Source: Actinobacteria bacterium OV320
Lineage (GTDB): Bacteria; Actinomycetota; Actinomycetes; Streptomycetales; Streptomycetaceae
DNA length: 64,000 nt
Direction: 5' to 3'
Assembly (NCBI GenBank): GCA_001298545.1
Contig: LJCX01000019.1
Span: 186,001-250,000 of the forward strand
Shown: one piece after another, positions 1-9,440 of the stretch
How the letters are laid out: each line of letters opens with the position of its first letter
Position numbering within the stretch: position 1 is the first letter of the stretch
The notes under the pieces: generated by a model
Told to the model about the DNA's origin: nothing
Database searches by the model: none
The model's input: only the letters and a program-made list of their open reading frames with translations
Program-made: the position numbers and the translations under genes

Positions 1-108
1 GTGACGGCGCCCGCCGTCGCGATGCCCGTACCCCGGGTCGTACTGGTCATGGCGCCCGTACTGCCCGTACTGGTCAGGCTGCCCGTACTGCCCGTACTGC
101 GTGGCCAT
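1..108 (-). CDS. N-terminal fragment of Gln/Tyr/Gly-rich protein (runs off left edge)
   Basis: Read on the minus strand, ATG at 106-108 opens 36 codons with no stop before the window edge. The product begins MATQYGQYGQPDQYGQYG and then repeats QY, YG and DQY steps. Such flexible N-termini occur on many Streptomyces membrane and secreted proteins, so the sequence does not reveal the function. The repeated CAGTACGGG codons give a coding-like period of three. It lies downstream of the sensor kinase gene on the same strand with about 210 bp between them, so it could share its transcript. It does not look like the start of a response regulator, which would be the usual partner of the kinase. Confidence 0.5.
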   Translation of the reverse strand, partial: MATQYGQYGQPDQYGQYGRHDQYDPGYGHRDGGRRH

Positions 109-318
109 CGGCGTCGTCCGTTCTACTCGTCCTGCTCGTCGCGCAGCTGTCGATCCGTACCTCCCACCCTGCTCGGCGGCGAGCGCGTGGACCATGGAGT
201 CCGTCGGCGTCTTGGCAGGGGGGTTTTCCCTACCCCCCACCCCGAGCCGCCCTGTCCGCTGCCCGCCGTCTGCTGACCGCTGTCCGCCCTGTCCGCCGTC
301 CGCCGTCCGCCGTGCCGA

Positions 319-1662
319 CTATCCGTTCTGTCCGCGATTGCGCCAGGGCAACTCCGCGGTCACCGTCGTGGGACCACCCACCGGCGACTCCACGATGAAC
401 AGCCCGTCGACGGCGTCCAGCCGCTCCGCCAGTCCCCGCATCCCCGACCCGCCGTCGAGCCGCGCCCCGCCCCGGCCGTCGTCCCACACCTGGATGAGCA
501 GCCGGTCGTCGGTCCGCCACACGTCGACCGAGGCCGACCGCGCCGCGCTGTGCTTGCTGACGTTCTGGAGCAGCTCGGAGACGGTGAAGTAGGCGATGCC
601 CTCGATGGCCTGCGCAGGTCGGGACGTCAGGTCGGCGGTGACCTTCACCGGCACCGTGCAGCGCGAGGCCACGGAGGACAGCGCCGCGTCCAGCCCCCGG
701 TCGGTCAGGACGGCCGGATGGATCCCGCGTGCCAGGTCGCGCAGCTCCTGGAGCGCGAGCTTCACCTCGCCGTGCGCCTCCTCCACCATCGCCGCCACGA
801 CGTCGTCGGCCTGCCCCTCCAGCAGCTTCTCCTTCGCCAGGCCCAGCCCCATCGCCAGGTTGACCAGCCGGGCCTGCGCCCCGTCGTGCAGGTCACGCTC
901 GATGCGCCGCAGATCGGCGGCCGCCGTGTCGACCACGACACCCCGGTCCGACTCCAGCTCCGCGATCCGCCGCTCCAGCTCGTCGGAGGGGGACAGCAGG
1001 GCCCGCACCATCGCCCGGTCCGCGTTGGTCAGCCCGCGCACCACGAACGGCAGCACCGGCCACAGCACGAACAGCGAGGGAACGACCACGCTGAACGTCA
1101 GGACTCCCCAGGGCAGCCGGATGAGGTCGTACAGCACCGTGCGCCAGGCCACCGGGTCCTTCAGCACCAGCCACAACCGCTGGAAGAGCCCGCCCGCCCT
1201 GCGCAACGGCAGCGGGCTCGGCTCGTCGATGCGCACCCCGAGCAGCAGCCGCGCCCGCCCCCGCTCGAACCGGCCCAGCAGCCGCGCCCCGGCCAGCCCG
1301 AGCGCGAGCAGCGGGAACCCGATCACGGTGACCGTCATCGCGGCGCCGGTGACGATCACCGTCATCACATAGGTGAACCCGATCAACGACATCGGCAGGT
1401 TCGTCAGAAGGTGCGCGATCTCCTTCCACGTCTGCGGGTCGTAGGCGAGCCGGGCCGGAGGCAAGCGCTCGGCGTCCCGCCCGGCCGTGCCCGGCACAGC
1501 GGTCATGAGGGGAGCGGCTCTCGGGTGGGAGCCGCCCGGCTGAAAGCCGTCCGGGTGGGAACCCTCCTTGTTGGAGCGGTTCGGGTCGGAGCGGTTCGGG
1601 TCGGAACGGTTCGGGTCGGAACGGTTGGGATCGAAGGCGGATCGGCTGGCGGAAGCGGTCAT
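319..1662 (-). CDS. Two-component sensor histidine kinase (HisKA_3 / NarL type)
   Basis: Membrane sensor kinase of 447 residues if started at the ATG of MTASASRS; an ATG-less upstream extension to 1686 is possible. Residues about 8-30 hold a short DPNRS repeat. Two hydrophobic clusters follow (about 92-135 and 185-215). The dimerisation/phosphoacceptor block ERDLHDGAQARL puts the phospho-His near residue 259. The C-terminal HATPase_c domain shows an N-box (LLQNVSKHSA) and a G-box (DDGRGG, GMRGLAERL). This arrangement is typical of kinases paired with LuxR/NarL-type response regulators. No regulator gene lies beside it in the window, so it is an orphan here. It is divergent from the nuo operon with about 200 bp between starts; whether it controls nuo is only a guess. 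The input signal cannot be read from the sequence. Confidence 0.85.
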   Translation of the reverse strand: MTASASRSAFDPNRSDPNRSDPNRSDPNRSNKEGSHPDGFQPGGSHPRAAPLMTAVPGTAGRDAERLPPARLAYDPQTWKEIAHLLTNLPMSLIGFTYVMTVIVTGAAMTVTVIGFPLLALGLAGARLLGRFERGRARLLLGVRIDEPSPLPLRRAGGLFQRLWLVLKDPVAWRTVLYDLIRLPWGVLTFSVVVPSLFVLWPVLPFVVRGLTNADRAMVRALLSPSDELERRIAELESDRGVVVDTAAADLRRIERDLHDGAQARLVNLAMGLGLAKEKLLEGQADDVVAAMVEEAHGEVKLALQELRDLARGIHPAVLTDRGLDAALSSVASRCTVPVKVTADLTSRPAQAIEGIAYFTVSELLQNVSKHSAARSASVDVWRTDDRLLIQVWDDGRGGARLDGGSGMRGLAERLDAVDGLFIVESPVGGPTTVTAELPWRNRGQNG

Positions 1663-1765
1663 ATGGGCTAGCCTGCCGCGCCGCACGGCGCCGCGCCATG
1701 AGGTCTGCTGCCTTCCTCGGCCGGGGGAAAACCCCCGCCCCGCAAGACGAGGCGTGACGGGCTGC

Positions 1766-1793
1766 TTACCGTCCCTTTATCAGGGCCTAGACT
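1766..1793 (+). promoter_or_regulatory. Candidate promoter of the nuo operon
   Basis: TAGACT at 1788-1793 fits a sigma-70-type -10, with TTACCG (1766-1771) 16 bases upstream as a poor -35. It lies about 70 bp before the nuoA start in the divergent intergenic region. Assigned by eye, weak. Confidence 0.3.
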
Positions 1794-1861
1794 CCCGTGC
1801 GTACAGATCGTCGAACGGGCCTGTCGTCGAAGAGACTGAGGTCAGGGAGCGAGGGACGGGC

Positions 1862-2269
1862 GTGCGGGAACGGACCGTCGATGTCGCGGCGGAATTCGCG
1901 GCGGACTACTTCCAGTCCTACTCCGTCGTCGGGCTGCTCGCTGTCGTCGGCGTGCTGTTCGTCGCCGTGGCGTTCGGCGCCGGGCGGCTGCTGCGCCCGG
2001 TGGTCCCCACCCCGGAGAAGCTCCTGACGTACGAGTGCGGCGTCGACCCCGTGGGCGAGGGCTGGGCCCACACCCAGGTCCGCTACTACGTCTACGCCTT
2101 CCTCTACGTGATCTTCGCCGTCGACTCGATCTTCCTCTTCCCCTGGGCAACGGTCTTCGCGGCCCCCGGCTACGGCGCGGCCACGCTCGTGGAGATGTTC
2201 ATCTTCCTCGGCTTCCTGGCCGTGGGCCTGCTGTACGCCTACAAGAAGGGCGTCCTGACATGGACGTGA
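1862..2269 (+). CDS. nuoA: NADH-quinone oxidoreductase subunit A
   Basis: Small membrane subunit of respiratory complex I, 135 residues. Three transmembrane helices are visible (about 17-40, 74-95 and 103-125), and the family signature LTYECGVDP sits in the first loop. The GTG at 1862 was chosen because a purine-rich GGGAGCGAGGGA lies just upstream. The longer open frame before it has no ribosome site and no family similarity. First gene of the ten-gene nuo cluster; its stop overlaps the ATG at 2260 that would begin the repeat-containing leader of nuoB. Confidence 0.93.
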   Translation: MRERTVDVAAEFAADYFQSYSVVGLLAVVGVLFVAVAFGAGRLLRPVVPTPEKLLTYECGVDPVGEGWAHTQVRYYVYAFLYVIFAVDSIFLFPWATVFAAPGYGAATLVEMFIFLGFLAVGLLYAYKKGVLTWT

Positions 2270-2289
2270 CGCCGAAAGCAAATTCGCCG

Positions 2290-2534
2290 GAGCACCCGGA
2301 GCACCCGGAACAACCGCAAAGGTCCGAGCACCCGGAGCACCCGGAACAACCGCAAAGGTCCGAGCACCCGGAGCACCCGGAACAACCGCAAAGGTCCGAG
2401 CACCCGGAGCACCCGGAACAACCGCAAAGGTCCGAGCACCCCACCCGGAGCACCCGGAACAACCGCAAAGGTCCGAGCACCCGGAGCACCCGGAACAACC
2501 GCAAAGGTCCGAGCACCCGGAGCACCCGGAACAG
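2290..2534 (+). repeat. 36-bp tandem repeat array at nuoA/nuoB junction
   Basis: Six complete units of 36 bp and one partial unit run back to back: 2290-2325, 2326-2361, 2362-2397, 2398-2433, 2434-2474, 2475-2510 and 2511-2534. Each unit reads GAGCACCCG twice, then GAACAACCG and CAAAGGTCC. Read from ATG 2260 the array encodes [12 protein letters not shown] repeats. The fifth unit is 41 bp, carrying five extra bases near 2441-2446. This shifts the frame opened at 2260 into the frame of nuoB. There are no spacers, so it is not a CRISPR. Confidence 0.95.
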
Positions 2535-3158
2535 GTGCTCTCGGAACCCGTACCGCTGCCGGAGCCGAAGCGCCTGGGCACCCTCGCCCGCCTGGCCCCG
2601 GAGCCGATGAAGGTGATCCTGAACTGGGGCCGCCGCTACTCGCTCTGGGTCTTCAACTTCGGCCTGGCCTGCTGCGCGATCGAGTTCATCGCCGCGTCGA
2701 TGGCCCGCCACGACTTCATCCGCCTCGGCGTCATCCCCTTCGCGCCGGGCCCCCGGCAGGCCGACCTGATGGTCGTCTCCGGCACGGTCACGGACAAGAT
2801 GGCCCCGGCCGTGAAGCGTCTCTACGAGCAGATGCCCGAGCCGAAGTACGTCATCTCCTTCGGCGCGTGCAGCAACTGCGGCGGCCCCTACTGGGACTCG
2901 TACTCGGTGACGAAGGGCGTCGACCAGATCATCCCGGTGGACGTGTACGTGCCGGGCTGCCCGCCGCGCCCGGAGGCGCTTCTCCAGGGCATCCTCAAGC
3001 TCCAGGAGAAGATCGCCCGGGAGTCCCTGCACGAGCGCTACGGCCCGACCCCGTCCCGCCCGGCCGTCTCCCACCCCTCGCCGGCCGCCCTTCAGAGCGG
3101 CTTGGTGCGGCCCCCGGCCGCCGAGTCCCCCGCCGCGCCGTCGGGGGAGGACCGATGA
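2535..3158 (+). CDS. nuoB: NADH-quinone oxidoreductase subunit B
   Basis: Peripheral-arm subunit that binds the terminal iron-sulfur cluster N2. The cluster cysteines are visible in [18 protein letters not shown] and PGCPPRPE. The core is complete. A Pro/Ala-rich tail of about 35 residues follows the usual C-terminus. GTG 2535 is the only start in this frame, but its ribosome site is weak. The natural start looks like ATG 2260, which follows AAGAAGGG, overlaps nuoA and reads through the 36-bp repeats, but the five-base insertion at about 2441-2446 puts that start out of frame. Expression may therefore be reduced, rely on the GTG, or the insertion may be an assembly error. The 3' end overlaps nuoC by four bases. 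Confidence 0.9.
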   Translation: MLSEPVPLPEPKRLGTLARLAPEPMKVILNWGRRYSLWVFNFGLACCAIEFIAASMARHDFIRLGVIPFAPGPRQADLMVVSGTVTDKMAPAVKRLYEQMPEPKYVISFGACSNCGGPYWDSYSVTKGVDQIIPVDVYVPGCPPRPEALLQGILKLQEKIARESLHERYGPTPSRPAVSHPSPAALQSGLVRPPAAESPAAPSGEDR

Positions 3159-4819
3159 CCACCATCGGCTGGCTCCCGGCCCCCGCCGACGAGCTCTTCG
3201 GCCCGCAGGCCACGGCCGAGGAGTCGTACGACGTCCTGACGGTCGACGTCCCTCCCTCATCCTGGATCGACGCCCTGCGCGTGGCCCGCGACCGCCTGAC
3301 CTGCACCTATTTCGACTGGCTGAGCGCGGTCGACGTACCGGGCACGGGCTTCCGCGTCTCGGCGCACGTGGTGGCCCTGTCCCCGGTGCGTCGCCTGCTG
3401 CTGCGTACGACGATCCCGCACGAGGCGCCGACCCTCGCCTCCGCCGTCGACGTCTACGCCGGCGCGGCCTGGCACGAACGCGAGACGCACGAGATGTTCG
3501 GCGTCACCTTCACGGGCCACCCCGGCCTGAACCACCTCCTCCTCCCGGAGACCTTCGAAGGCCACCCCCTGCGCAAGGACTTCGTTCTCGCCGCCCGCGT
3601 CGCGAAGGCCTGGCCCGGCGCGAAGGAGCCCGGAGAGTCCGAGCACGGCGGCCCCAAGCGCCGTCAGATGCTCCCCCCAGGCGTCCCCGACCCCAACGAA
3701 TGGGGCCCCCTGAAGGGCCAACTCCCGCCCGCCCCGGCCCGCCCGGCCCGAGCGGCGGCGGGACGCGCGGCAGCTGGGCGCGCAGCAGGCGACCGCCCGG
3801 TCCGCCGCGCCCGCACGGCATCGGACGGCTCGGCAACCCAGCCGACCCCCGCAACCCCAGAGATCCCACCAACCCCACCAACCCCACCGGCCCCCTCGGC
3901 CCCCTCGGCCCCCTCGGCCCCCTCGGCCCCCTCGGCTCCCTCGGTTTCTTCGACTCCGGCGGCTCCCTCGGGGCCGGTGGCGCCGACGACGCCTGCCGGA
4001 CCCCGCCGCGCCCGAAGCGCGAGCGCGGGCTCGGCGTCACAACGGGCAGGTGCCACGGAGTCCCCCGGGGCCGCAGGAACCGAGCCCGCCGCGCCGACGG
4101 AACCGACGGCCCCCGAGTCGACCCCGCAACCCCCGGCAGGACCGCGCCGCACGCGCAGCGCCTCCCAGGGCTCGGCCTCCCAGCACACCCCGCCCCCGAC
4201 GACGACACCCCCCGACACCGCCGCCCGCCCCTCCACGGCCCCCCGCAGCTCCGACGCCCCGTGGCACCACGCCCGCCCAGCGTTCGACGAGCCACAGCAG
4301 CCCCCAGAGCCAAGCGAGCAACAAGAACCGAAGGGGGAGCAGCCCCCCGAACCGGACCTGGCACCGGACCGGGCACCGGCACCGGACGGAGCACCGGCAC
4401 CGGACCACGAGCCGGAGTCGGACCACGAGCCGGAGTCGGGCCGCGAGCCGGAGGTGGGCCAGGCGCCGAAGCCAGGCCGAGAGTCGGAGTCGGGCCAGGA
4501 GCCGGAGCCAGACCGGACGCCGGCCCCGGAGCCGGATCAGAAGCCGGGGTCGACTCCCGACCCGGGGTCGACTCAGGACCCGGACCCGGATCAAAAGAGG
4601 GGGACGGCTCAGGACCCGGAGTCGGACCCGGAATCGGCTCAGGACCCGGAGCCTCGCCCGGAACCGAGGTCGGCCGGCCCTGAGCAGGCAGTCCCCGGGA
4701 CGGCCGCGCCCAAGCAGCACGACCCCGTCGAGAAGCCTTCGCCCGCCCGCGGCACGCCCGCCCGTACCGACGGCATGGAACCCCCCGCCCCCGAAGACCC
4801 CACAGGAGGCCAGCAGTGA
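3155..4819 (+). CDS. nuoC: NADH-quinone oxidoreductase subunit C with long disordered C-terminal extension
   Basis: 554 residues. The first ~190 are a normal NuoC (30-kDa) domain, with signatures [24 protein letters not shown] and [10 protein letters not shown]. Bacterial NuoC normally ends about there. The remaining ~360 residues are low complexity: three copies of an RRxRxASxGSAxQ motif, a PSAP run near 3893-3950 and then alternating Glu-Pro, Asp-Pro and Gly-Ser steps. The extension is strongly acidic and probably unstructured. It keeps the nuoC reading frame and ends on the GTGA overlap with nuoH, so it is translated unless it is frameshifted. No NuoD-like sequence is hidden in it. Start is the ATGA overlap with nuoB. 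Confidence 0.9.
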   Translation: MTTIGWLPAPADELFGPQATAEESYDVLTVDVPPSSWIDALRVARDRLTCTYFDWLSAVDVPGTGFRVSAHVVALSPVRRLLLRTTIPHEAPTLASAVDVYAGAAWHERETHEMFGVTFTGHPGLNHLLLPETFEGHPLRKDFVLAARVAKAWPGAKEPGESEHGGPKRRQMLPPGVPDPNEWGPLKGQLPPAPARPARAAAGRAAAGRAAGDRPVRRARTASDGSATQPTPATPEIPPTPPTPPAPSAPSAPSAPSAPSAPSVSSTPAAPSGPVAPTTPAGPRRARSASAGSASQRAGATESPGAAGTEPAAPTEPTAPESTPQPPAGPRRTRSASQGSASQHTPPPTTTPPDTAARPSTAPRSSDAPWHHARPAFDEPQQPPEPSEQQEPKGEQPPEPDLAPDRAPAPDGAPAPDHEPESDHEPESGREPEVGQAPKPGRESESGQEPEPDRTPAPEPDQKPGSTPDPGSTQDPDPDQKRGTAQDPESDPESAQDPEPRPEPRSAGPEQAVPGTAAPKQHDPVEKPSPARGTPARTDGMEPPAPEDPTGGQQ

Positions 4820-5784
4820 ACGATGCTCTCGACGTCGCCCTGCGACTCCTGGTCGTCTTCGTCGTCTTCCTCACCTTCCCTCTGATCGTGGGTCAGACCG
4901 AGCACAAGGTGATGGCCCATATGCAGGGCCGCCTGGGGCCGATGTACGCGGGCGGCTTCCACGGCTGGGCCCAGCTCGTCGCGGACGGCGTCAAGTTCGT
5001 ACAGAAGGAGGACATCGTCCCCGCAGGCGCGGACCGCCGTATCTTCCAGCTCGCGCCGGCCGTAGCCCTCCTTCCGTATCTCCTGGTCCTCCTCGCCATC
5101 CCCATCGGCCCGGGGGAAGGCGCCGTCGGCCAGGTCGTGGACGCGGGCATCTTCTTCGTGCTCGCGGTGATGGGCGTCGGCGTGCTCGGCTCCCTCATGG
5201 CCGGCTGGGCCAGCGCCAACAAGTTCTCCCTTCTCGGCGGCCTGCGCACCGCCGCCCAGCTCCTCGCCTACGAACTCCCGATGCTGCTCACCGCCGCCTC
5301 GGTGGCGATGGCGGCCGGCACGGTGTCCCTGCCCGGCATCGTCGACGCCTTCGAGTGGTGGTGGCTGCCCTGGCAGATCACCGGCGCGATCGTCTTCTTC
5401 GTCGCCGGTCTCGCCGAACTGCAGCGGCCTCCCTTCGACATGCCCGTCGCCGACTCGGAGATCATCTTCGGTGCGTACACCGAGTACACCGGCCTGCGCT
5501 TCGCCCTCTTCCTCCTCGCCGAGTACGCCGGAATCGTCGTCCTGTGCGGTCTGACCACCGTCCTCTTCCTGGGTGGCTGGCACGGCCCCTGGGGCGCCGA
5601 CGGCCTCGGCTGGGTCTGGACCCTCCTCAAGGCTGCCGTCCTCGCCTTCCTCGTGATCTGGCTCCGCGTCACCTACCCCCGCCTGCGCGAGGACCAGCTG
5701 CAGAAGCTCTCCTGGACCCTCCTCGTCCCTCTCTCCCTCGCCCAGATCGCCCTCACCGGCATCGTCAAGGTGGTGATCCGGTAA
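4816..5784 (+). CDS. nuoH: NADH-quinone oxidoreductase subunit H
   Basis: Membrane subunit that forms the quinone chamber at the join of the peripheral and membrane arms, 322 residues. It has eight or so hydrophobic helices and the conserved stretches [42 protein letters not shown] and [10 protein letters not shown]. The GTG start overlaps the nuoC stop by four bases and is preceded by AGGAGG at 4804-4809. Family length and motif set are normal. In complete clusters nuoD, E, F and G precede this gene; here it follows nuoC directly. Confidence 0.95.
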   Translation: MNDALDVALRLLVVFVVFLTFPLIVGQTEHKVMAHMQGRLGPMYAGGFHGWAQLVADGVKFVQKEDIVPAGADRRIFQLAPAVALLPYLLVLLAIPIGPGEGAVGQVVDAGIFFVLAVMGVGVLGSLMAGWASANKFSLLGGLRTAAQLLAYELPMLLTAASVAMAAGTVSLPGIVDAFEWWWLPWQITGAIVFFVAGLAELQRPPFDMPVADSEIIFGAYTEYTGLRFALFLLAEYAGIVVLCGLTTVLFLGGWHGPWGADGLGWVWTLLKAAVLAFLVIWLRVTYPRLREDQLQKLSWTLLVPLSLAQIALTGIVKVVIR

Positions 5785-6368
5785 TGGCCCCCATCCCCGG
5801 TAGTGGCCTCGCCAAGGGCCTGGCCGTCACCCTCCGCACGATGACGCGGAAGACCGTCACCGAGCAGTACCCGGACGCCCAGCCCGAACTCCCGCCCCGC
5901 ACCCGTGGCGTCATCGGCCTGTTCGAGGAGAACTGCACGGTCTGCATGCTCTGCGCCCGTGAGTGCCCCGACTGGTGCATCTACATCGACTCCCACAAGG
6001 AGACGGTCCCGCCCGCCGCCCCGGGCGGCCGCGAGCGCAGCCGCAACGTCCTCGACCGCTTCGCCATCGACTTCTCCCTGTGCATGTACTGCGGTATCTG
6101 CATCGAGGTCTGTCCTTTCGACGCCCTGTTCTGGTCCCCGGAGTTCGAGTACGCCGAGACCGACATCCACGAACTCACCCACGAACGCGACAAGCTCCGC
6201 GAGTGGATGTGGACCGTCCCGGCCCCACCCGCCCTCGACCCCGCCGCCGAGGAGCCGAAGGAGATCGCGGCCGCCCGCAAGACGGCCGAGAAGCTGGCGG
6301 CGGCGCAGGCCGCGTCGCACACCCCCCAGCCACCCGAGCCGAACGCACCCCAGGGAGGAGAATCGTGA
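5784..6368 (+). CDS. nuoI: NADH-quinone oxidoreductase subunit I
   Basis: Ferredoxin-like subunit of 194 residues that carries two [4Fe-4S] clusters (N6a and N6b). Both binding motifs are intact: [15 protein letters not shown] (about residues 50-64) and [12 protein letters not shown] (about 98-109). The C-terminal ~40 residues are an Ala/Glu/Pro-rich tail. The ATG shares one base with the nuoH stop, TAATG. It should pass electrons from peripheral-arm clusters toward NuoB/N2. Confidence 0.95.
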   Translation: MAPIPGSGLAKGLAVTLRTMTRKTVTEQYPDAQPELPPRTRGVIGLFEENCTVCMLCARECPDWCIYIDSHKETVPPAAPGGRERSRNVLDRFAIDFSLCMYCGICIEVCPFDALFWSPEFEYAETDIHELTHERDKLREWMWTVPAPPALDPAAEEPKEIAAARKTAEKLAAAQAASHTPQPPEPNAPQGGES

Positions 6369-7042
6369 CCCTCGCTCAGGCACACCACGGCTTTCTCTCC
6401 CCGACCGGCGTCGAGATCGCCTTCCTGCTCGTCGGACTGGTCACCTTCGGCGCCGCTCTTGTCACCGTGACCACCAAGCAACTGGTGCACGCCGCCCTGT
6501 GGCTCGTGGTCGCCCTCGGCGGCCTCGCCGTCGAGTACCTCCTGCTCACCGCCGAGTTCATCGCCTGGGTGCAGGTCCTCATCTACGTCGGTTCCGTCGT
6601 CGTACTCCTCCTTTTCGGTCTGATGCTCACCAAGGCCCCCATCGGCCACTCCCCGGACGCGGACTCCGGCAACCGATGGGCCGCTCTCACGGTGGCCGTC
6701 GCCGCGGCCGCCGCGCTCGTCTGGGTGGTCGTCGACGCCTTCCGTGCCACCTGGATCGATCTGGACGGTCCGGCCGCCGGCTCCACCGAGGTCACCGGCG
6801 CGAGCCTGTTCCAGAACTGGGTCCTGCCCTTCGAGGCCCTCTCCGTCCTTCTCCTCGCGGCACTGGTCGGCGCGATCGTCCTGTCCCGCAGGGCGAAGGC
6901 GGAGTCGAGCTCTCCCCCAGTGAACTCCCGGGCCGCCACCGAGAGTTCCCGATCGGTCACAGAGAGTTCCGATAATTCCGGGAGCCCCTCGTCCGCCTCG
7001 GACGCCCGGAAGAACCCGGCCGAGCAGGAAGGCACCCGCTGA
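6365..7042 (+). CDS. nuoJ: NADH-quinone oxidoreductase subunit J
   Basis: Membrane subunit of 225 residues with five predicted helices. The conserved third helix, [21 protein letters not shown], matches the family. The last ~45 residues form a Ser-rich polar tail beyond the usual end. The GTG start overlaps the nuoI stop by four bases, with GGGAGGAG just upstream. The nuoK ATG overlaps its stop. Confidence 0.93.
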   Translation: MTLAQAHHGFLSPTGVEIAFLLVGLVTFGAALVTVTTKQLVHAALWLVVALGGLAVEYLLLTAEFIAWVQVLIYVGSVVVLLLFGLMLTKAPIGHSPDADSGNRWAALTVAVAAAAALVWVVVDAFRATWIDLDGPAAGSTEVTGASLFQNWVLPFEALSVLLLAALVGAIVLSRRAKAESSSPPVNSRAATESSRSVTESSDNSGSPSSASDARKNPAEQEGTR

Positions 7043-7443
7043 TGCACCTCGCCTATCCCGCCGTCCTGTCCGCCCTTCTCTTCTGCACCGGCCTGTACGG
7101 CGTCCTCGCCCGCCGCAACGCGATCCTGATCCTGATGTCGGTCGAGCTGATGCTCAACGCCGTCAACCTCAACCTGGTCGCCTTCGACGTCTGGCTCAGC
7201 AGGACCGCCGAGGAGACCCTGCACTCCGGTCAGGCCCTGACCCTGTTCACCATCGCCATCGCCGCCGCCGAGATCGGCATCGGCCTGGCGATCGTCCTCG
7301 CCGTCCACCGCAATCGCGGCACCGCGGACATCGACCGTCTCCGCGACACCGCCGAAGGCCACGAGAGCCCCGCGGCCGACGGCCCCGACAGCGACACCCC
7401 CGCGACCGGAACGGCCGCCGAGAAGGCTGAGGCCACCGCGTGA
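7042..7443 (+). CDS. nuoK: NADH-quinone oxidoreductase subunit K
   Basis: 133 residues; the first ~100 are the MrpC-like three-helix NuoK fold, with the two membrane glutamates needed for proton transfer in [12 protein letters not shown] and [11 protein letters not shown] ~35-residue acidic tail follows. TGATG overlap with nuoJ and GTGA overlap with nuoL show translational coupling. Confidence 0.94.
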   Translation: MHLAYPAVLSALLFCTGLYGVLARRNAILILMSVELMLNAVNLNLVAFDVWLSRTAEETLHSGQALTLFTIAIAAAEIGIGLAIVLAVHRNRGTADIDRLRDTAEGHESPAADGPDSDTPATGTAAEKAEATA

Positions 7444-9434
7444 CCACGACCACCCTCGCCGTCCTCGTCCCCCTCCTCCCGTTCCTGGGCGCGGCCGCCG
7501 GACTCCTCCTGGGCCGCACCGCTCCCGGCTTCGTGCGCCCGCTCGCCGTCCTGCCGACCCTCACCGCGCTCGTACTGGCCGCGATCGTCGCCGTACGCCA
7601 GGGCGGAGACGCCTCCGTCACCGCGGCGACCGAACTGACCCCCACCGGCTCGATCCCGATCGAACTGGCGCTGTACATCGACGGCTTCGCCGCCCTCGTC
7701 GCCGTCGTGGTCGGCCTCGTCGCCACCTGCGTGCAGATCTACTCGACCGGCTACCTGCGCGAGGACCCGCGCTACCCCTCGTACGCCGCGCTCGTCTCCC
7801 TCTTCACCTCCGCCATGTTCCTGGTCGTCTACTCCGGCGACCTGATCGTGCTGCTGGTCGGCTGGGAAGTCATGGGCATCTGCTCCTACTTCCTGGTCGG
7901 CCACTACTGGGAGACGCCGGAAGCCCGCGCCGCCTCCATCAAGGCCTTCCTCGTCACCAAACTCGGCGACGTCCCCTTCCTCATCGGCCTGTTCGCCCTC
8001 GCCACCGACGCCGGGTCCTTCCGGATCACGACGGTCCTCGCCACCGTCACCCACGGCGGACTCGACCACCCGACGCTCGTCGCCCTGCTGCTCCTCGCGG
8101 GAGTGGCCGGCAAATCCGCGCAGTTCCCCCTGCACACCTGGCTTCCGGACGCGATGGCGGGCCCCACCCCCGTCTCCGCGCTGATCCACGCCGCGACGAT
8201 GGTCGCCGCCGGCGTCTACTTCGTCGCCCGTCTCCTCCCGGTCTTCGAGGCGTCCTCGGCCGCGATGGTGACCCTCGCCGTGATGGCCGCCATCACCATG
8301 GTCGGCTCGGGCCTGGCCGCCCTCGCCCAGGACGACATCAAGCGCGTCCTCGCCTATTCGACGATCGGCCAGCTCGGCTACATGACCGGCGCCCTCGCCG
8401 TCGGCGACCGCGGTGCCGCCGTCTTCCACCTCCTCTCGCACGGCGCGTTCAAGGCGCTCCTCTTCCTCGCGGCGGGGGTGATCATCCACGCCGCCGGCAC
8501 CAACTCGCTGGCCGCCATGTCCCGCATGAGTCACCTGCGCGACCGTGTTCCCGACGCCTACTGGACGATGACCGTGGCGCTTCTCGCGCTCGCCGCGATC
8601 CCGCCGTTCAGCGGCTTCTTCTCCAAGGAGTCGGTGCTCGGCGCCGCCGAGCACATCACTGCGGGCCACACCGAGCACGCGCCCGGCGCCGCGGGCTGGA
8701 CCGTCCTCGTCGCCGGCCTGCTCACCGCCCTCCTCACGGCGGCCTACGCGACCCGCCTGTGGCTGCTGACCTTCCACGGCCGCGGCGCCGAAGCCCCCGA
8801 CCACGGCCGCCAGCCCCTGACCATGACCGTGGTGCTGTGGGTCCTGGCCGTCCCGTCCCTGGCCCTCGGAGGGCTCGCCTACCGCACCCTCCCCGACTGG
8901 TTCGACGGCAACGACCTCGCCCCGACCCTCACCACGTCCGTCCTGGGCACGGGTGTGGCCCTGGCCGGCGGACTCGTCACGTACGCAGCCTGGCGCCATC
9001 TCGCCGGGCTCGCCGCCCGCGTCCCCCTGGGCGCGGTCGCCGCCCACCCCGAGGGCGACGCGGGACTCGTCGAGGCCGAGGCGATCGCGACGCACGCGCC
9101 GGCCTACGGAGACGTGGCCTCCGCCCCCGACCCGGCGGACCCCGGACGGCTCCTGCTCGGCCCGCTGCACCGCCACGCGGCCGTCGGATTCCACCTCGAC
9201 GCCGTGTACCGGGCGCTGTTCGTCCGCCCGGTACAGGCCGGCGCGAGTCTCGTCCGGTTCCTCGACCGCGAGGTCGTCGACACCTACGTACGCGGCGCGG
9301 GCGCCCTGCCCCGCTGGCTGGGGGCCGCCGTACGGCGCGCCCAGACCGGCAACGTCCAGACATATGTGAGCGCGCTGCTCGCCGGCACCGTCGTCCTGGC
9401 GGTCGCCGCCCTTCTCGTCGCTTCGGGAGCGTGA
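7440..9434 (+). CDS. nuoL: NADH-quinone oxidoreductase subunit L
   Basis: Largest proton-pumping antiporter-like subunit, 664 residues. Core motifs are present: [18 protein letters not shown] with the key glutamate, [43 protein letters not shown], and a late lysine region [11 protein letters not shown]. The C-terminal part contains the long lateral helix and a final helix. The GTG start overlaps the nuoK stop. Six bases separate it from nuoM, the only junction in this part of the cluster that does not overlap. Confidence 0.95.
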   Translation: MTTTTLAVLVPLLPFLGAAAGLLLGRTAPGFVRPLAVLPTLTALVLAAIVAVRQGGDASVTAATELTPTGSIPIELALYIDGFAALVAVVVGLVATCVQIYSTGYLREDPRYPSYAALVSLFTSAMFLVVYSGDLIVLLVGWEVMGICSYFLVGHYWETPEARAASIKAFLVTKLGDVPFLIGLFALATDAGSFRITTVLATVTHGGLDHPTLVALLLLAGVAGKSAQFPLHTWLPDAMAGPTPVSALIHAATMVAAGVYFVARLLPVFEASSAAMVTLAVMAAITMVGSGLAALAQDDIKRVLAYSTIGQLGYMTGALAVGDRGAAVFHLLSHGAFKALLFLAAGVIIHAAGTNSLAAMSRMSHLRDRVPDAYWTMTVALLALAAIPPFSGFFSKESVLGAAEHITAGHTEHAPGAAGWTVLVAGLLTALLTAAYATRLWLLTFHGRGAEAPDHGRQPLTMTVVLWVLAVPSLALGGLAYRTLPDWFDGNDLAPTLTTSVLGTGVALAGGLVTYAAWRHLAGLAARVPLGAVAAHPEGDAGLVEAEAIATHAPAYGDVASAPDPADPGRLLLGPLHRHAAVGFHLDAVYRALFVRPVQAGASLVRFLDREVVDTYVRGAGALPRWLGAAVRRAQTGNVQTYVSALLAGTVVLAVAALLVASGA

Positions 9435-9440
9435 GCGGGC

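Noticed and set aside
2290..2534. Regular 36-bp units resembling a CRISPR array
   Set aside because: The units abut with no spacer sequence and encode a regular [12 protein letters not shown] peptide; no cas genes nearby.
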